Assembly: GCF_041549525.1 (NCBI RefSeq)
Contig: NZ_CP157456.1
Coordinates: forward strand, 3,534,001-3,598,000
Length of the DNA stretch: 64,000 bases
Source: Paenarthrobacter aurescens
GTDB lineage: Bacteria; Actinomycetota; Actinomycetes; Actinomycetales; Micrococcaceae
Direction: 5' to 3'
This document shows positions 43,078 through 52,551 of the stretch, piece after piece (within the stretch, counting starts at the first letter, position 1; every line of letters starts with the position of its first letter). The position numbers were made by a program, and so were the translations under genes. The notes under the pieces are model-generated. The model was not told where the DNA came from, made no database searches, and saw nothing but the letters and a program-made list of their open reading frames with translations.

Positions 43078-43722
43078 ATGGAATCATTCACGTGGGCAAA
43101 AACCTCTCAGGACGACCCGGGTAAAACCAAGGTGGCTGTTCTTCTTCCCGGTTCCGGATATCCGGTGGAGGGACCGGTCCTCTTCTGGGTTGGTGAAATG
43201 CTGGGATCCTTGGGCTGGCATGTTCAGGCTGTCCGGTGGACTCCAGACGATTCACCAGGTACTGCCCCTCATGAGTTTGCGGCTCATGCCGCCCAGACGG
43301 CGTTCGCTGCCGCACCCGATGCGGAGCAACGGTTGATTGTGGCCAAGTCATTCAGCACCTTGAGTATCCCTTGGGCCGAGGAAGCCCACATCCCAGGGAT
43401 CTGGCTGACACCACTGCTCACAGATGAGAAGGTCCGGCACAGCATCAGTGCGTCGTCGAAGGATGACCTCTTTGTTGGCGGTTCACAGGACAAACTTTGG
43501 GACGGAGGCCGTAGATCGGAGTTGGCCGGGACCTTCGTCGAAGTACCGGGCGCGGATCACTCCTTGCAGATACCGGACGATTGGAGGGCTTCCCAGCAGG
43601 CTCAGGCTGATGTGTTCGCCCGGGTTGAGGACTTTGCTTTGGGGCTTGGCTCAGCCCCCGGGTCCGGGGCACAGCAAAGAGGTTGGACGGGCGCTGACCT
43701 GCGCCCTACCCAACCCCTTTGA
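43078..43722 (+). CDS. Small alpha/beta-hydrolase-like protein
   Basis: A 214-residue protein from ATG 43078. It begins with a strand and oxyanion-like loop (VAVLLPGSGYPVEGPVLFW) and has a nucleophile-like AKSFSTLS (K/G-x-S-x-T rather than GxSxG), then an Asp in VEVPGADHSL and a His. It resembles small actinobacterial hydrolases of unknown substrate. Its 3' end holds part of a terminator shared with the convergent transporter. Confidence 0.7.
   Translation: MESFTWAKTSQDDPGKTKVAVLLPGSGYPVEGPVLFWVGEMLGSLGWHVQAVRWTPDDSPGTAPHEFAAHAAQTAFAAAPDAEQRLIVAKSFSTLSIPWAEEAHIPGIWLTPLLTDEKVRHSISASSKDDLFVGGSQDKLWDGGRRSELAGTFVEVPGADHSLQIPDDWRASQQAQADVFARVEDFALGLGSAPGSGAQQRGWTGADLRPTQPL
43676..43720. terminator. 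Terminator within the hydrolase gene end
   Basis: An interrupted stem (AAAG-AGGTTGG and GGGCGC paired with GCGCCC and CCAACC-CCTTT) lies at the end of the hydrolase gene. It is only 16 bases from the convergent transporter stop, so probably ends both. Confidence 0.6.
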
Positions 43723-43735
43723 AAGCTAGACGCCT

Positions 43736-45058
43736 CTACAGAACCGTGGTCCGCGACAGCGACAGGTCCTTGGTCTCCCGGAAGAACAGGACCACCACAA
43801 CGGCCGACACCAGTGCCATGCCCATCAGGTAGAAGGCCGGGGCCAACGGCGAGCCGAAGCCCGCTACCAAACCGGTGGCAACAAAGGGAGCGGTTCCACC
43901 AAACAGCACGTAGGCCAACGTGTAACCAATGGCTGAGCCGGAGGCCCGAACCGACGACGGGAACATCTCCACCAGAGCCGGCACGTTGGATGTACCGATC
44001 ACGGCCACCAATGCACCCAAGACGCTCGTCCCCAGGATCGCGAAACCGAGACCCAACGGCATGATCGAGAACGCCGGGATAGTCATCACAACGAAGCCAA
44101 CACACGCCACCAGCAGCATTCGTTTGCGGCCGTACCTGTCACTGGCGCGAGCGGCCAGAGGACAGACTGCCGTGTACACCAGCATGGTGATCACACTGGT
44201 GATCATTGACTCCGCCGACGTGTATCCAAGGCTCGAGGTCATGTACGCGATCATGTAACTGCTCATCAGGTAGTAAGCGATGGCGTTGGTGATGCTGTAA
44301 CCGAAGAGCGTAAAGATCTGTCGCGAGCACATGCGGATGGCGTCGCCCAAGGGCCGCTTGGCCACTTCGCCCTTATTCTCAAGGCCACGGAACACCGGGG
44401 TGTCGTCAACCTTTGACCGTATATACAGTCCGATCAGACCCAGGGGCGCCGCGAGCAGGAACGGGATTCGCCAGCCCCAGGCCTGCAAATCGGCAGGACT
44501 CAATGTCGCGGTGATCGCAGCACCCAGCAAAGCACCTGCAACCGAAGCCAGGCCAACAGTGGCCGGGATGATGCTGGCGTACGTGGCCCGCTTACCTTCC
44601 GGAGCGTACTCCACGATGAATGCGGACGAACCCGTGTACTCGCCACCAGTGGTAAAGCCCTGGACTGCACGGAACACGAACAGCAGGATGGGTGCCCAAA
44701 TGCCGATCACCGCGAACGTCGGCAGGATACCTATGCAGAATGTCGCCGCGCTCATGATCAGCACACACAGGCCGAGCATCTTGTTACGGCCGATCCGGTC
44801 ACCGTAGCGTCCAAAGAAAGCCGCCCCCAGCGGCCTGGCGATGAAGCCGCCGGCGAAGATCGCCCACACGGCCAGAAGGGACGCCGTCGTGGAGTAATCC
44901 GGGAAGAAGAGCTTCGCGATGGTGACGGACATGACCGCATAGGCCGCGGAGTCGAACCATTCAACGAAATTTCCGACGGCGGCTGCCGCGGCGACGCGCT
45001 TCAGGCTCCGGCGCGGAGAAGACTCGGTGTCAGCAACTTTCTGGGTCATCGTATTCAT
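43736..45058 (-). CDS. MFS transporter, metabolite:H+ symporter type
   Basis: A 440-residue 12-helix transporter of the MHS (ShiA/ProP/KgtP-like) subfamily. Markers are NFVEWFDSAAYAVMSVTIAKLFFP, GRYGDRIGRNKML (the GxxxDRxGRR loop) and TTGGEYTGSSAFIVEYAPEGKRATYAS. The ATG overlaps the acyl-CoA ligase stop by ATGA. It probably imports an organic acid that the neighbouring ligase activates. Confidence 0.9.
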   Translation of the reverse strand: MNTMTQKVADTESSPRRSLKRVAAAAAVGNFVEWFDSAAYAVMSVTIAKLFFPDYSTTASLLAVWAIFAGGFIARPLGAAFFGRYGDRIGRNKMLGLCVLIMSAATFCIGILPTFAVIGIWAPILLFVFRAVQGFTTGGEYTGSSAFIVEYAPEGKRATYASIIPATVGLASVAGALLGAAITATLSPADLQAWGWRIPFLLAAPLGLIGLYIRSKVDDTPVFRGLENKGEVAKRPLGDAIRMCSRQIFTLFGYSITNAIAYYLMSSYMIAYMTSSLGYTSAESMITSVITMLVYTAVCPLAARASDRYGRKRMLLVACVGFVVMTIPAFSIMPLGLGFAILGTSVLGALVAVIGTSNVPALVEMFPSSVRASGSAIGYTLAYVLFGGTAPFVATGLVAGFGSPLAPAFYLMGMALVSAVVVVLFFRETKDLSLSRTTVL

Positions 45059-46650
45059 GATTGTTGTCCTTCGAGGCGGGGAGAGGCTACAACGTGTGGG
45101 AGTTCGCGGAGCTGGGCCCGCTGGACTTTTCCGGTGGCCGATTTCGGCAGCGCGGAGACGTATTCAATAAATCGGGGATACGCGAAGCGGGAGAAGTTCT
45201 CCTTCACGTGGGCCACGATGGCTTCGCTCAGTTCCGCTCCCCCAGGGTGACCGGGCATCAGTTCTATCCAGGCTTTGATGGACTGGCCGCGAAGCTCGTC
45301 CGGCACACCGGTGACGGACACGTCCCGCACGGGATCGAGTTCGCGGATGACTGCCTCCAGCTCGTAGGGTCCAACCCGGTATCCGGACGTTTTGATGACG
45401 TCGTCGGTCCTCCCCAGGAACCAGACATAGCCGTCGTCGTCCGCGTAGGCCTGGTCCTTGGTGTGGTACCAGCCGCCCCCGAATGCGGTTGCGGACGCCT
45501 CCGGCATGTTCCAGTATCCCAAGGGAAATTGAGGGTTGGATCGCGCACGGAGGCAGATCTCGCCGGTCTCGCCGGTGGGAACTTCCTGTTCGTTTTCGTC
45601 CAGCAGTCGGACTTCCCATCCAGGAAGTGGACGCCCCATGGACCCGGGCTTCACCGGCACATCCGGGTAGTTGCCCAGCAGCGGGTAGGACTCCGTGGAA
45701 CCGTAGTAATCCAGCAGCGTCACCCCGTACTGCCCCTCGAACCAAGTGATCAGGTCCGGCGTTAGCGGCTCATTGGACGAGCAAACCGTCCGCAGGGACA
45801 GCGGGAAGCGAGCACCGGCGTCGGGCACATCTTCGCGCATCTTCCGCAGGAACGTCGGGTTGACCAGCGCGCTGGTGACGCGGTGGCGGCTCATGGAGTC
45901 CAGCAGGGCTGCGGGATCGAAGCCGCCGCTGGGCCTGAAAACCAAGTGCGTTGCACCAAGCCGGAGCGGGCCCATGAGCTTGGCCAACGACCATGCCCAA
46001 TCCCCTGCTCCATAGAAGACATCGCCGTCGCCGATCTGGTGGCAATACTTGAACTCGTTGTGGCCCAGTAGCGTCCGGTGCGCGTGGACGATCCCCTTCG
46101 CCCGGCCGGTGGTGCCCGAGGTGTAGAAGATGAGGGCGGGGTCGTCGGCCTTGGTTTCGACGTCCTTGAATTCGGTGTCCGCTTCCTTGATGGCAGGCCC
46201 GTCGATGTCAATGAACGTGCCTTCGTAGTCCCCGAAGAGGTGCTTCGCGGACTCCTCGGCGATGATCGCTGACGCGCCGCTGTCTTCCAGCCGGAAACGG
46301 ATCGGCTCAGCCGCCCAGAGCAGGGACATCGTCACAAGGATGGCGCCGGTCCGGAGCACACCGAGGTACGCGGCCGGAGTGTCGGAACGCTGAGGGAGGA
46401 GGACGGCGACGCGGTCGCCCTTCTTGATGCCGGCTTTTTGCAGGGTGGCAGCGATTTGCCGGGAGCGGTCCTGGATTTCGCCCCAGCTCACGTCGCGTTG
46501 ACCTTCGACGGCGGACTCCAGGATGAGCGCGCGCTTGTCTCTTGGGTGCCGGTCGGCGACGTCGACGGCCATGTTGTAGAGCTCAGGCACCTCCCAGCGG
46601 TGGCTGTTCAGCAGTTCGGTATAGCGGTCTTGGGTTGCTGTGGTTGTCAT
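45055..46650 (-). CDS. Acyl-CoA synthetase (AMP-forming)
   Basis: A 531-residue ANL-superfamily ligase. The AMP motif is FYTSGTTGRAKGIVH, and there are DYYGSTESYPL, GYWNM, the hinge KTSGYRVGPYELEAVI and the catalytic Lys near PKSATGKVQR. The domain sequence resembles the acyl/aryl-CoA synthetases that act on short or medium chain or aromatic acids. The order transporter-ligase-hydratase points to uptake and CoA activation of an acid. Confidence 0.9.
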   Translation of the reverse strand: MTTTATQDRYTELLNSHRWEVPELYNMAVDVADRHPRDKRALILESAVEGQRDVSWGEIQDRSRQIAATLQKAGIKKGDRVAVLLPQRSDTPAAYLGVLRTGAILVTMSLLWAAEPIRFRLEDSGASAIIAEESAKHLFGDYEGTFIDIDGPAIKEADTEFKDVETKADDPALIFYTSGTTGRAKGIVHAHRTLLGHNEFKYCHQIGDGDVFYGAGDWAWSLAKLMGPLRLGATHLVFRPSGGFDPAALLDSMSRHRVTSALVNPTFLRKMREDVPDAGARFPLSLRTVCSSNEPLTPDLITWFEGQYGVTLLDYYGSTESYPLLGNYPDVPVKPGSMGRPLPGWEVRLLDENEQEVPTGETGEICLRARSNPQFPLGYWNMPEASATAFGGGWYHTKDQAYADDDGYVWFLGRTDDVIKTSGYRVGPYELEAVIRELDPVRDVSVTGVPDELRGQSIKAWIELMPGHPGGAELSEAIVAHVKENFSRFAYPRFIEYVSALPKSATGKVQRAQLRELPHVVASPRLEGQQS

Positions 46651-46679
46651 GGTTTTGCCTCCTGCTTCTGCTTCGCGGG

Positions 46680-47444
46680 TTAGCGGCGGCCGGCGAGGAA
46701 GCGGGCCATCTCGCGCTGCGGTTCGCCGGTACCGTAGGCCTCTCGGTGGACGCGCTTGGCTTCTGCCATGGCATCAGTGAGTTCGTCGTCTTCCAGGCTT
46801 CGTAGCCGGTTCTTGGTCAAGCGGACCGCACCCGGAGGAAGGAGGCTCAAGCGCGAGGCGAGTTCCTTCGCGTAAGCCAGCACGCCGCCGTCGTCCGTCA
46901 AGTAATTAAGGAGGCCGAGCCGCTGAGCTTCGGCAGCGTCCACGAGCTCGCCGGTGAGGACGAACTGGGAGGTCTTGGACTTGCCGAGGATGCTCCACAT
47001 GGCCCATATGCCCGTGATGCTGGGGATGCCGGAGAGGACTTCGGGTTGGCCCATGCGGACTTTGGAGTCGCCGACGCGGAGGTCCGCGAGCAGTGAGTAC
47101 TGGAAACCGGAGCCGGCGGCAACGCCGTTGACCGCGGCGATGGTGATTTGGTCCAGGTCGCGGACTGCCCGGTAGAGGCGGTCGAATCCGTCGATCCAGG
47201 CTTCCGCTGACTCGTGATCCTCGGGGTTCATGGACGCGGTCTCGGCCAGGTCCTGTCCGGCGCAGAACGCGCGGCCGCTGCCGGTGAGGATGACCGTGCG
47301 GACTTCGTCGTTGCCCTTGAGGCCTTCCAGATAGTGGATGAGTTCGCTGCGCATCGCCTCGGTCCAGGCGTTGAGCTTGTCCGGGCGGTTGAGGGTGATG
47401 ATGGCGGTGGGGCCGGTTTGTTCGAAGAGGACGTCCTGGGACAT
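46680..47444 (-). CDS. Enoyl-CoA hydratase/isomerase family protein
   Basis: A 254-residue crotonase. The CoA-binding region is NRPDKLNAWTEAMRSEL, the oxyanion motif is GSGRAFCAGQDL and the second is AAVNGVAAGSGFQYSLLADLRVGD. The catalytic Glu-like position is in MGQPEVLSGIPSITGIWAMW. ATG 47444 is preceded by an AAAGGA site; an in-frame extension runs into the promoter of the divergent LysR gene. It probably acts on the CoA thioester made by the ligase. Confidence 0.9.
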   Translation of the reverse strand: MSQDVLFEQTGPTAIITLNRPDKLNAWTEAMRSELIHYLEGLKGNDEVRTVILTGSGRAFCAGQDLAETASMNPEDHESAEAWIDGFDRLYRAVRDLDQITIAAVNGVAAGSGFQYSLLADLRVGDSKVRMGQPEVLSGIPSITGIWAMWSILGKSKTSQFVLTGELVDAAEAQRLGLLNYLTDDGGVLAYAKELASRLSLLPPGAVRLTKNRLRSLEDDELTDAMAEAKRVHREAYGTGEPQREMARFLAGRR

Positions 47445-47560
47445 TGGGGAGTTTCCTTTGGCTCGTTGGGGCTTCTTGATTCCCATCTGACCATCAGCGA
47501 ATGTGACCCGTCTAACATCAATATCTACTCGGCTTGATACCAAACTGATATGGTGCCGCG

Positions 47561-48481
47561 ATGGACCTTCACCATCTCAAGTACTTCGTGGTGCTCTCCG
47601 AGGAGCTGCATTTCGGGCGTGCGGCGCAGCGTTTGCACATGGCCCAGCCGCCTCTTTCACAGCGCATCAAGGACTTGGAAAAAGAGCTCGGCGTCCTGCT
47701 GTTTCATCGTCGGCGCACCGGCGTGGAGCTGTCCGAAGCCGGAGCGTTGCTGCTGGAGCACGCGCGTGGGGTGCTGGATCACGTGGCCATGGCGCAGGAG
47801 TCGATGCGGCGGATCCGGCCCGGCGCTTCGGGCATCCTGCACGTGGCGGTACCGCCGGACACGAACCCGGTTGCCCTGTCCACGATGGTTTCATCGTTCA
47901 GCTCGCTTGCCCCTGATGTTCTACTCAACCTGCACGAGCTCACCACCGTTGAGCAGGTTGAGCGACTACGCGACGGCGAACTGGACGTTGCGGTGGTCCG
48001 TCACCCTTTGAGCAGTGTCGGTTTCGAGTCGGGGCCGTTGTACTCCCGGGCTCTGGGGGTGGTGCTGAATGCATCTCATCCGCTGGCTTCATTGGAGGCC
48101 GTGCGGCTGGGTGACCTGGCCGGGAGTCCGTTGATTATCTTCCCGCGTCACATGGCACCGACCCTGTACGACTCGTTCCTGCACACGTGCCGCGACGCCG
48201 GGTACTTGCCCGCGGCGATTGTGCACGCAAGGAATCAGCACTTCACGCACGGGCTGATCATGGCCGGCCGCGGGGTTCACTTCAATGAGGAGCCGTGGAC
48301 ACCGTTGCCTTCGGGGATTGTGTGGCGGCCGTTAGTTGGTGATCCGTTGGCTTGGCGGACGTCGGCCTTGTGGTTGAAGAGTAGGCGATCAGCTGAAACA
48401 GACGCGTTTGTGGCCGCCGTGGGGGCGGGGTTGGAGGCAGGTGGGCACGGTAACGGACCGCGTTTGCAGTCCACCCCTTGA
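47561..48481 (+). CDS. LysR-family transcriptional regulator
   Basis: A 306-residue LysR protein. The HTH is LKYFVVLSEELHFGRAAQRLHMAQPPLSQRIKDLEKELGVLLFHR. A periplasmic-binding-like effector domain follows. It is divergent from the hydratase-ligase-transporter operon and is the likely activator. An ATCAA-N12-TTGAT inverted pair (47517-47538) in between could be its site. Confidence 0.92.
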   Translation: MDLHHLKYFVVLSEELHFGRAAQRLHMAQPPLSQRIKDLEKELGVLLFHRRRTGVELSEAGALLLEHARGVLDHVAMAQESMRRIRPGASGILHVAVPPDTNPVALSTMVSSFSSLAPDVLLNLHELTTVEQVERLRDGELDVAVVRHPLSSVGFESGPLYSRALGVVLNASHPLASLEAVRLGDLAGSPLIIFPRHMAPTLYDSFLHTCRDAGYLPAAIVHARNQHFTHGLIMAGRGVHFNEEPWTPLPSGIVWRPLVGDPLAWRTSALWLKSRRSAETDAFVAAVGAGLEAGGHGNGPRLQSTP

Positions 48482-48550
48482 AGGTGGTCGCTGCTAAAGC
48501 TAACCTGCACACACAAGTAATAGGTACTGCAGGTTCGCTAGGAGCACGGC

Positions 48551-48934
48551 ATGAATTTGCTGAGCCAAGTACTCGCGGGGGCCACCGGCCTTGCGCTAAT
48601 AAGCGTTGGCGTCCTGGAGATCTTCTTCCATGGCGATCAACGCTTTCACCGGATCTTTCTGATCCGACCCGACGACGTGCGGGCAGTGCGGATGTGGGCC
48701 ATGAACGTTGGCGCCTACAACATAACCTTTGGCATTGGAATCGCAGTGGGCCTGTGGCTGGTGAACTTCTCCGGCACCCCTGCGAGCGGGACGGCTATAG
48801 TCATCTTCTGCTGCGCCTGCCACGTCTTCCTTGGTTTCTGGCTATGGGTCACGGAGAAGCGGCTTCTGTTCAGCGCTATCGGCCAAGCACTCTTTCCCCT
48901 GCTCGTGATCGTTTTCTACGTCGTCTTGCACTAG
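48551..48934 (+). CDS. DUF1304-type membrane protein
   Basis: A 127-residue protein with four hydrophobic segments (SQVLAGATGLALISVGVLEIFFHG; MWAMNVGAYNITFGIGIAVGLW; ASGTAIVIFCCACHVFLGFWLW; ALFPLLVIVFYVVLH) in the pattern of DUF1304/YqjF-like membrane proteins. Function unknown. Confidence 0.75.
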   Translation: MNLLSQVLAGATGLALISVGVLEIFFHGDQRFHRIFLIRPDDVRAVRMWAMNVGAYNITFGIGIAVGLWLVNFSGTPASGTAIVIFCCACHVFLGFWLWVTEKRLLFSAIGQALFPLLVIVFYVVLH

Positions 48935-48966
48935 AACGGGGTCGAATGTATCGGGAGCCCTAAGAC

Positions 48967-49419
48967 TCAATCGCGGTAAAGGCTAGCCATGGCCTCGTTT
49001 GCGGGACCTGCCATCGTCGACGGACGCAATCCATCGCCAGGAAGTCTGGCGGTAGTGGCCGTCCAAACGAGACCCCAGAATGTCTCGTCGTCCAGGTCGT
49101 CATTGGGCGGGCGTCGAATGAACCAATCGAATCCGCGGGGTCTCGGCGGGATACCCGCCTCGGCCAGATAGATATCAATGTCATCGTCGACAGATGCCTG
49201 GTCGGCTTCAGTCAGCCTGAACGGCTGTCTTTGTTCTGCACCCCCTGGTAGGCGATGGACAATCAAACCAAAACGGTCAGGCGATGCTCGGTGTACCCTC
49301 GCAACGTTGCTGGGGCCAGCAGCCCAGATCACCAAAGCGCCCCAGCCGTTCTCGGTCGCAAGTATCCAGTCCTGAGGAGCTTCCGACAACTCAGCGCACT
49401 CCCACGAATCACGTGTCAT
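48967..49419 (-). CDS. Hypothetical protein, DUF5956-like
   Basis: A 150-residue soluble protein from ATG 49419 with an AAAGGGG ribosome site. It starts WECAELSEAPQDWILATENGWGALVIWAAGPSN and has a mixed alpha/beta look with conserved Trp positions (FDWFIRRPPNDDLDDETFWGLVWT). This fits my recollection of the DUF5956 family. Function unknown. Confidence 0.6.
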   Translation of the reverse strand: MTRDSWECAELSEAPQDWILATENGWGALVIWAAGPSNVARVHRASPDRFGLIVHRLPGGAEQRQPFRLTEADQASVDDDIDIYLAEAGIPPRPRGFDWFIRRPPNDDLDDETFWGLVWTATTARLPGDGLRPSTMAGPANEAMASLYRD

Positions 49420-49514
49420 GCTCACCCCTTTCACTGCTAATCAAAGCTGGCAATACTGTGTCCGGTAAAGGATGGCTTGCGGACAGTAGCGGTTGTAAAC
49501 ACCCTCTGCGAGTT

Positions 49515-49937
49515 CTAGAGCTGGGACTCGCGAACTGCGTCTTGGCCACGGGAGGGGCCAAACTGTCGGAAGTATCTAATAGATGCTGGCATCCACATCA
49601 GCACGGAACCGGCAAACGTCAAGATCAGGACCCCTACTGTTAGGGGCGTCAGGACGACATTGAAAACTCCACCGAGAGCCAAAACAGCCAAGATGGAAAG
49701 AACTACCCTCGCCCAGCGTTGACCTCGAAGAAGTCCCAATGCTGCCCGGATCTGAATAACCGTGAATAGAAGGAGGATCAGACCGCCAAGGAACAATACG
49801 ATGCTTGCCTCCCGCGTGACAATCAAGACGACTGGCTGAATGCAAGCTAGGATCGCGCTTGCCAGCCAGAGGTAACTTGATGTTCGAAGGACCTTTGGGA
49901 CGCTGCCTGCTGTCCTGTGGGCGACAGGATGGACCAT
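49515..49937 (-). CDS. Hypothetical four-helix membrane protein
   Basis: A 140-residue protein from ATG 49937 (GAGGG site). It has four hydrophobic helices (YLWLASAILACIQPVVLIV; IVLFLGGLILLLFTVIQIRAALGL; VVLSILAVLALGGVFNVVL; TVGVLILTFAGSVLMWMP). No family recognised. Confidence 0.6.
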   Translation of the reverse strand: MVHPVAHRTAGSVPKVLRTSSYLWLASAILACIQPVVLIVTREASIVLFLGGLILLLFTVIQIRAALGLLRGQRWARVVLSILAVLALGGVFNVVLTPLTVGVLILTFAGSVLMWMPASIRYFRQFGPSRGQDAVRESQL

Positions 49938-50161
49938 CTTCGCTTCCCTCAATCTTCAGTAGCATGTGGAGACGGCTGAGCCGCAAGGTTTCCAGAGTAT
50001 ATGCGAGCGACTATGTGTGCTTATTCGTTAGGCGGTGCAGTGAGCCACGCAGCGAACCGTTCTTCTTCCTCAGTCTGTAGAGGCAACGTCGTCGGTTCTG
50101 TCCAAATGACGGCGCCTTTCCCGCAGATTCGGAGGCCAGGTTAATTCCAAGCGCCAAGGTA

Positions 50162-50548
50162 TTAGTCGGATTCATAGGCACACCTTTTGTACGGGACCAC
50201 CACAACTTGAACGTCGTCCTCATAAAGAACCACGCCCGGATCGCTTGAGTAGACCGCACTGCAGGGAACGTCATGCCGGCGCAGGAGATCGGTATAGAAA
50301 TCAATTCTGCCTACCAAGTGGGCGGCTGTGAGTTTGAACCACGCCTGTGCGCCCGGAGCTGCGTAGAATGACGCTCCAGGAGTTACATAAGCCTCGCCAT
50401 AGAAGTCGTTGGCGCTACGCCATTGACGCCAATCTTCGGGGCTGAGGCTGCCCTCCTTTGCCAATCGGTTCGCGAGGGCGAAGATCCCAAGGTGTCGCCC
50501 TTTGGCGTCAGGGGTGGTCGACTGGTAGCGCACAAAGCGTTGTTCCAT
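50162..50548 (-). CDS. Hypothetical protein
   Basis: A 128-residue soluble protein beginning EQRFVRYQSTTPDAKGRHLGIFALANRLAKEG and containing ASFYAAPGAQAWFKLTAAHL and DVQVVVVPYKRCAYESD. The fairly regular charged pattern suggests a real gene. No family was recognised. Confidence 0.6.
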   Translation of the reverse strand: MEQRFVRYQSTTPDAKGRHLGIFALANRLAKEGSLSPEDWRQWRSANDFYGEAYVTPGASFYAAPGAQAWFKLTAAHLVGRIDFYTDLLRRHDVPCSAVYSSDPGVVLYEDDVQVVVVPYKRCAYESD

Positions 50549-50607
50549 GCTGCCTAGCCAACCAGCAATGTTGCCGGATCACAGGGATTGACATTGCGGC
50601 GTCATCA

Positions 50608-51030
50608 TCAGCCCGAGAGTCCTCCAGCCATTCCGCCCTCCGGACGTTGACGCAGGGACATCAAGGCGAGGGCGTACAGAAGACCGCGGGCCACGCCGAA
50701 TAACCACGGGAACGGTAAATCGAAACCCAACCAAAACACTGCTTCCACAGGGAGAAGGGCCAACCCGAGTATCAACCCCGACCTGCGCCCCTTCCACGCG
50801 AGCCAAGCCGCCCACGCCGCTAAAAGAATTACAACGAGAAACACCATGAGCAGCGACACGAAGGCCCAGCTTCGCAGTCCGTCCCATGGCCCCGCGTACA
50901 TCGGGAACAGGTCCATGAACATCGGCAGGTACCCGTTTTGCAGGAGATGGATGCTGACGGGGATCGCTGGAATTCCGAACGCAGCAGAGTAGATCCAGGT
51001 CAGCACTGCCGCCACACGCGCCTTCTGCAT
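50608..51030 (-). CDS. Hypothetical membrane protein
   Basis: A 140-residue protein from ATG 51030 with a GAGGAAGG site. Four hydrophobic helices are visible (VAAVLTWIYSAAFGIPAIPVS; WAFVSLLMVFLVVILLAAWAAWL; GLILGLALLPVEAVFWLGFDL; WLFGVARGLLYALALM). Function unknown. Confidence 0.6.
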   Translation of the reverse strand: MQKARVAAVLTWIYSAAFGIPAIPVSIHLLQNGYLPMFMDLFPMYAGPWDGLRSWAFVSLLMVFLVVILLAAWAAWLAWKGRRSGLILGLALLPVEAVFWLGFDLPFPWLFGVARGLLYALALMSLRQRPEGGMAGGLSG

Positions 51031-51120
51031 TGCCTTCCTCGATTCGGCAATTTGGGATGATCCGGCTCCGGATAAGTCCAGTGTGGAACAGAGCATTCAC
51101 CGGCGGAAGTGGCTAATGCT

Positions 51121-51804
51121 CTAGAGAAGTGCCGCGACCTTCTGGGCAGTTGCCTTGGCTGATCCCGGATTCTGGCCGGTGACCAGGTTTCCGTCCGCAA
51201 TGGCGTAGGAGACGAACGGGAGCAGGGCTTTCTCATAGAGTGCTCCGCGGCCTTTCATCTCTTCCTCCGCGTTGTAAGGCACCAGCTTGTCGACGCGCGC
51301 CAATACTTCTTCCTGCCACGCGAAGCCGGTCACCTTGCGGTCCTTAACCAGGAGGCTGCCGTCCGAAAGCCTGGTGTTCAGAAGGCCGCAGTACCCATGG
51401 CAGACCGAGGACACAATGCCGCCTCGTTCCCAGATTTCGCGGGTGATCCTCTGCAATCCTTCGCTGTCAGGGAAGTCGTACATCACCGCATGGCCGCCGG
51501 TGAAGTAGATGGCGTCGTAGTCGGCCGAGTTGATGCTTCCCGGAGAAGCGGTGTTTTCGAGCAGGGCCATTCGCACTGGGTTGTTGTGCCACGATTTGGC
51601 CGCTTTGTCGTAGCTGGGGAATTTTAGTGAGCGCGGTTCCAACGGGGCCCGTCCGCCTTGCGGGCTGACAATGTCCTGTTCGAAGCCACGCTCCTGGAAC
51701 ACTTCCCAGGCGTGAACCAGCTCGGACAACCATAGTCCGGTCTGGTGTGAAGGGTCCTCGTAGTGGCTGACATTGGTGACGACGTGAAGGATGCGTTTTG
51801 TCAT
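51121..51804 (-). CDS. DJ-1/PfpI-family protein (Hsp31-like)
   Basis: A 227-residue type 1 glutamine-amidotransferase-fold protein. The nucleophile elbow is SSVCHGYCGLL, and YFTGGHAVMYDFPDSEGLQ is the Asp/His region, as in Hsp31/glyoxalase III relatives. It is the second gene after a TetR regulator on the same strand (34-base gap), so is probably controlled by it. Confidence 0.85.
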   Translation of the reverse strand: MTKRILHVVTNVSHYEDPSHQTGLWLSELVHAWEVFQERGFEQDIVSPQGGRAPLEPRSLKFPSYDKAAKSWHNNPVRMALLENTASPGSINSADYDAIYFTGGHAVMYDFPDSEGLQRITREIWERGGIVSSVCHGYCGLLNTRLSDGSLLVKDRKVTGFAWQEEVLARVDKLVPYNAEEEMKGRGALYEKALLPFVSYAIADGNLVTGQNPGSAKATAQKVAALL

Positions 51805-51838
51805 GCTCGTTCTCCTGAGGGTGGTGGCCGGATCGGGA

Positions 51839-52465
51839 CTAGCCGCCCGATTTGTTGTTGTTCAGTGCGAAGAGCGCCCCAACCGCGGACTTCACGCGGG
51901 CTGCAACGTCGTCGCTGGTTTGAGGCCGTAACTTGCCGTCGAGGTGGAGGAACGCCAGCCCGTGCGCCACGCTCCACAGCGCGATGGATAAGTTGGAGTT
52001 GTTCGCGTCCGGGAAAAGGCTCCCTATCGCTTGGTTCAACATATGGTGAAGCTGCTCCGAGGCGTGCACGCGTTCGCTGTCCTCCTCGTCGCATTCGTTG
52101 CCGAACATCAACCGGAACACGGCGGGTCGTCTCAGAGCGAACCCAACGTAGGCCACTCCGAGTGCCGTAATCACGTCTTCGGGCGCCGCGGATTCATCGG
52201 ACCCAGCAAGCTCCGCCGAGCCTTTCAAGCCCGCCAACGCCGCCTGGAGGTCCGCTCTCAGGTCGCGGAATCCCTCGATCGCCACCGCACTGTCCAGCGC
52301 TTCCCGGTCCGCGAAGTGCCGGTATGGCGCGGTGGGTGACACGCCCGCGCGTCGGGCAACAGCCCGCAACGAGAATGGCTCGCCCGCTTCCAGGCTCTCA
52401 ATCGCCGCAGCGAGCAGGGTGGCCCGAAGGTCCCCATGGTGATACGGCTTGCTGGATGTTGACAC
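51839..52465 (-). CDS. TetR-family transcriptional regulator
   Basis: A 208-residue repressor starting at GTG 52465. The HTH is FSLRAVARRAGVSPTAPYRHFADREAL, following the family start YHHGDLRATLLAAAIESLEAG. A C-terminal helical domain (WHG-type) carries the ligand pocket. It is divergent from an epimerase-like gene, and the palindrome at 52490-52506 may be its operator. The PfpI gene follows. Confidence 0.9.
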   Translation of the reverse strand: MSTSSKPYHHGDLRATLLAAAIESLEAGEPFSLRAVARRAGVSPTAPYRHFADREALDSAVAIEGFRDLRADLQAALAGLKGSAELAGSDESAAPEDVITALGVAYVGFALRRPAVFRLMFGNECDEEDSERVHASEQLHHMLNQAIGSLFPDANNSNLSIALWSVAHGLAFLHLDGKLRPQTSDDVAARVKSAVGALFALNNNKSGG

Positions 52466-52489
52466 TGCTAACTTCGCCTCCTACGCTGA

Positions 52490-52506
52490 TGTAAGCAGTG
52501 CAAACA
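52490..52506. promoter_or_regulatory. TetR operator candidate in the divergent region
   Basis: An imperfect 17-bp palindrome (TGTAAGCA-G-TGCAAACA, six of eight arm bases match) lies 25 bp from the TetR GTG and 46 bp from the epimerase ATG. Confidence 0.45.
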
Positions 52507-52551
52507 TATCGCATTGCGAATCCAATGTCACCCGCTAAAGCAAAGGTTGAA

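Noticed and set aside
47517..47538. LysR binding site between LysR and hydratase genes
   Set aside because: The ATCAA/TTGAT pair is short and its spacing does not follow the T-N11-A rule exactly. Mentioned only in the regulator entry.
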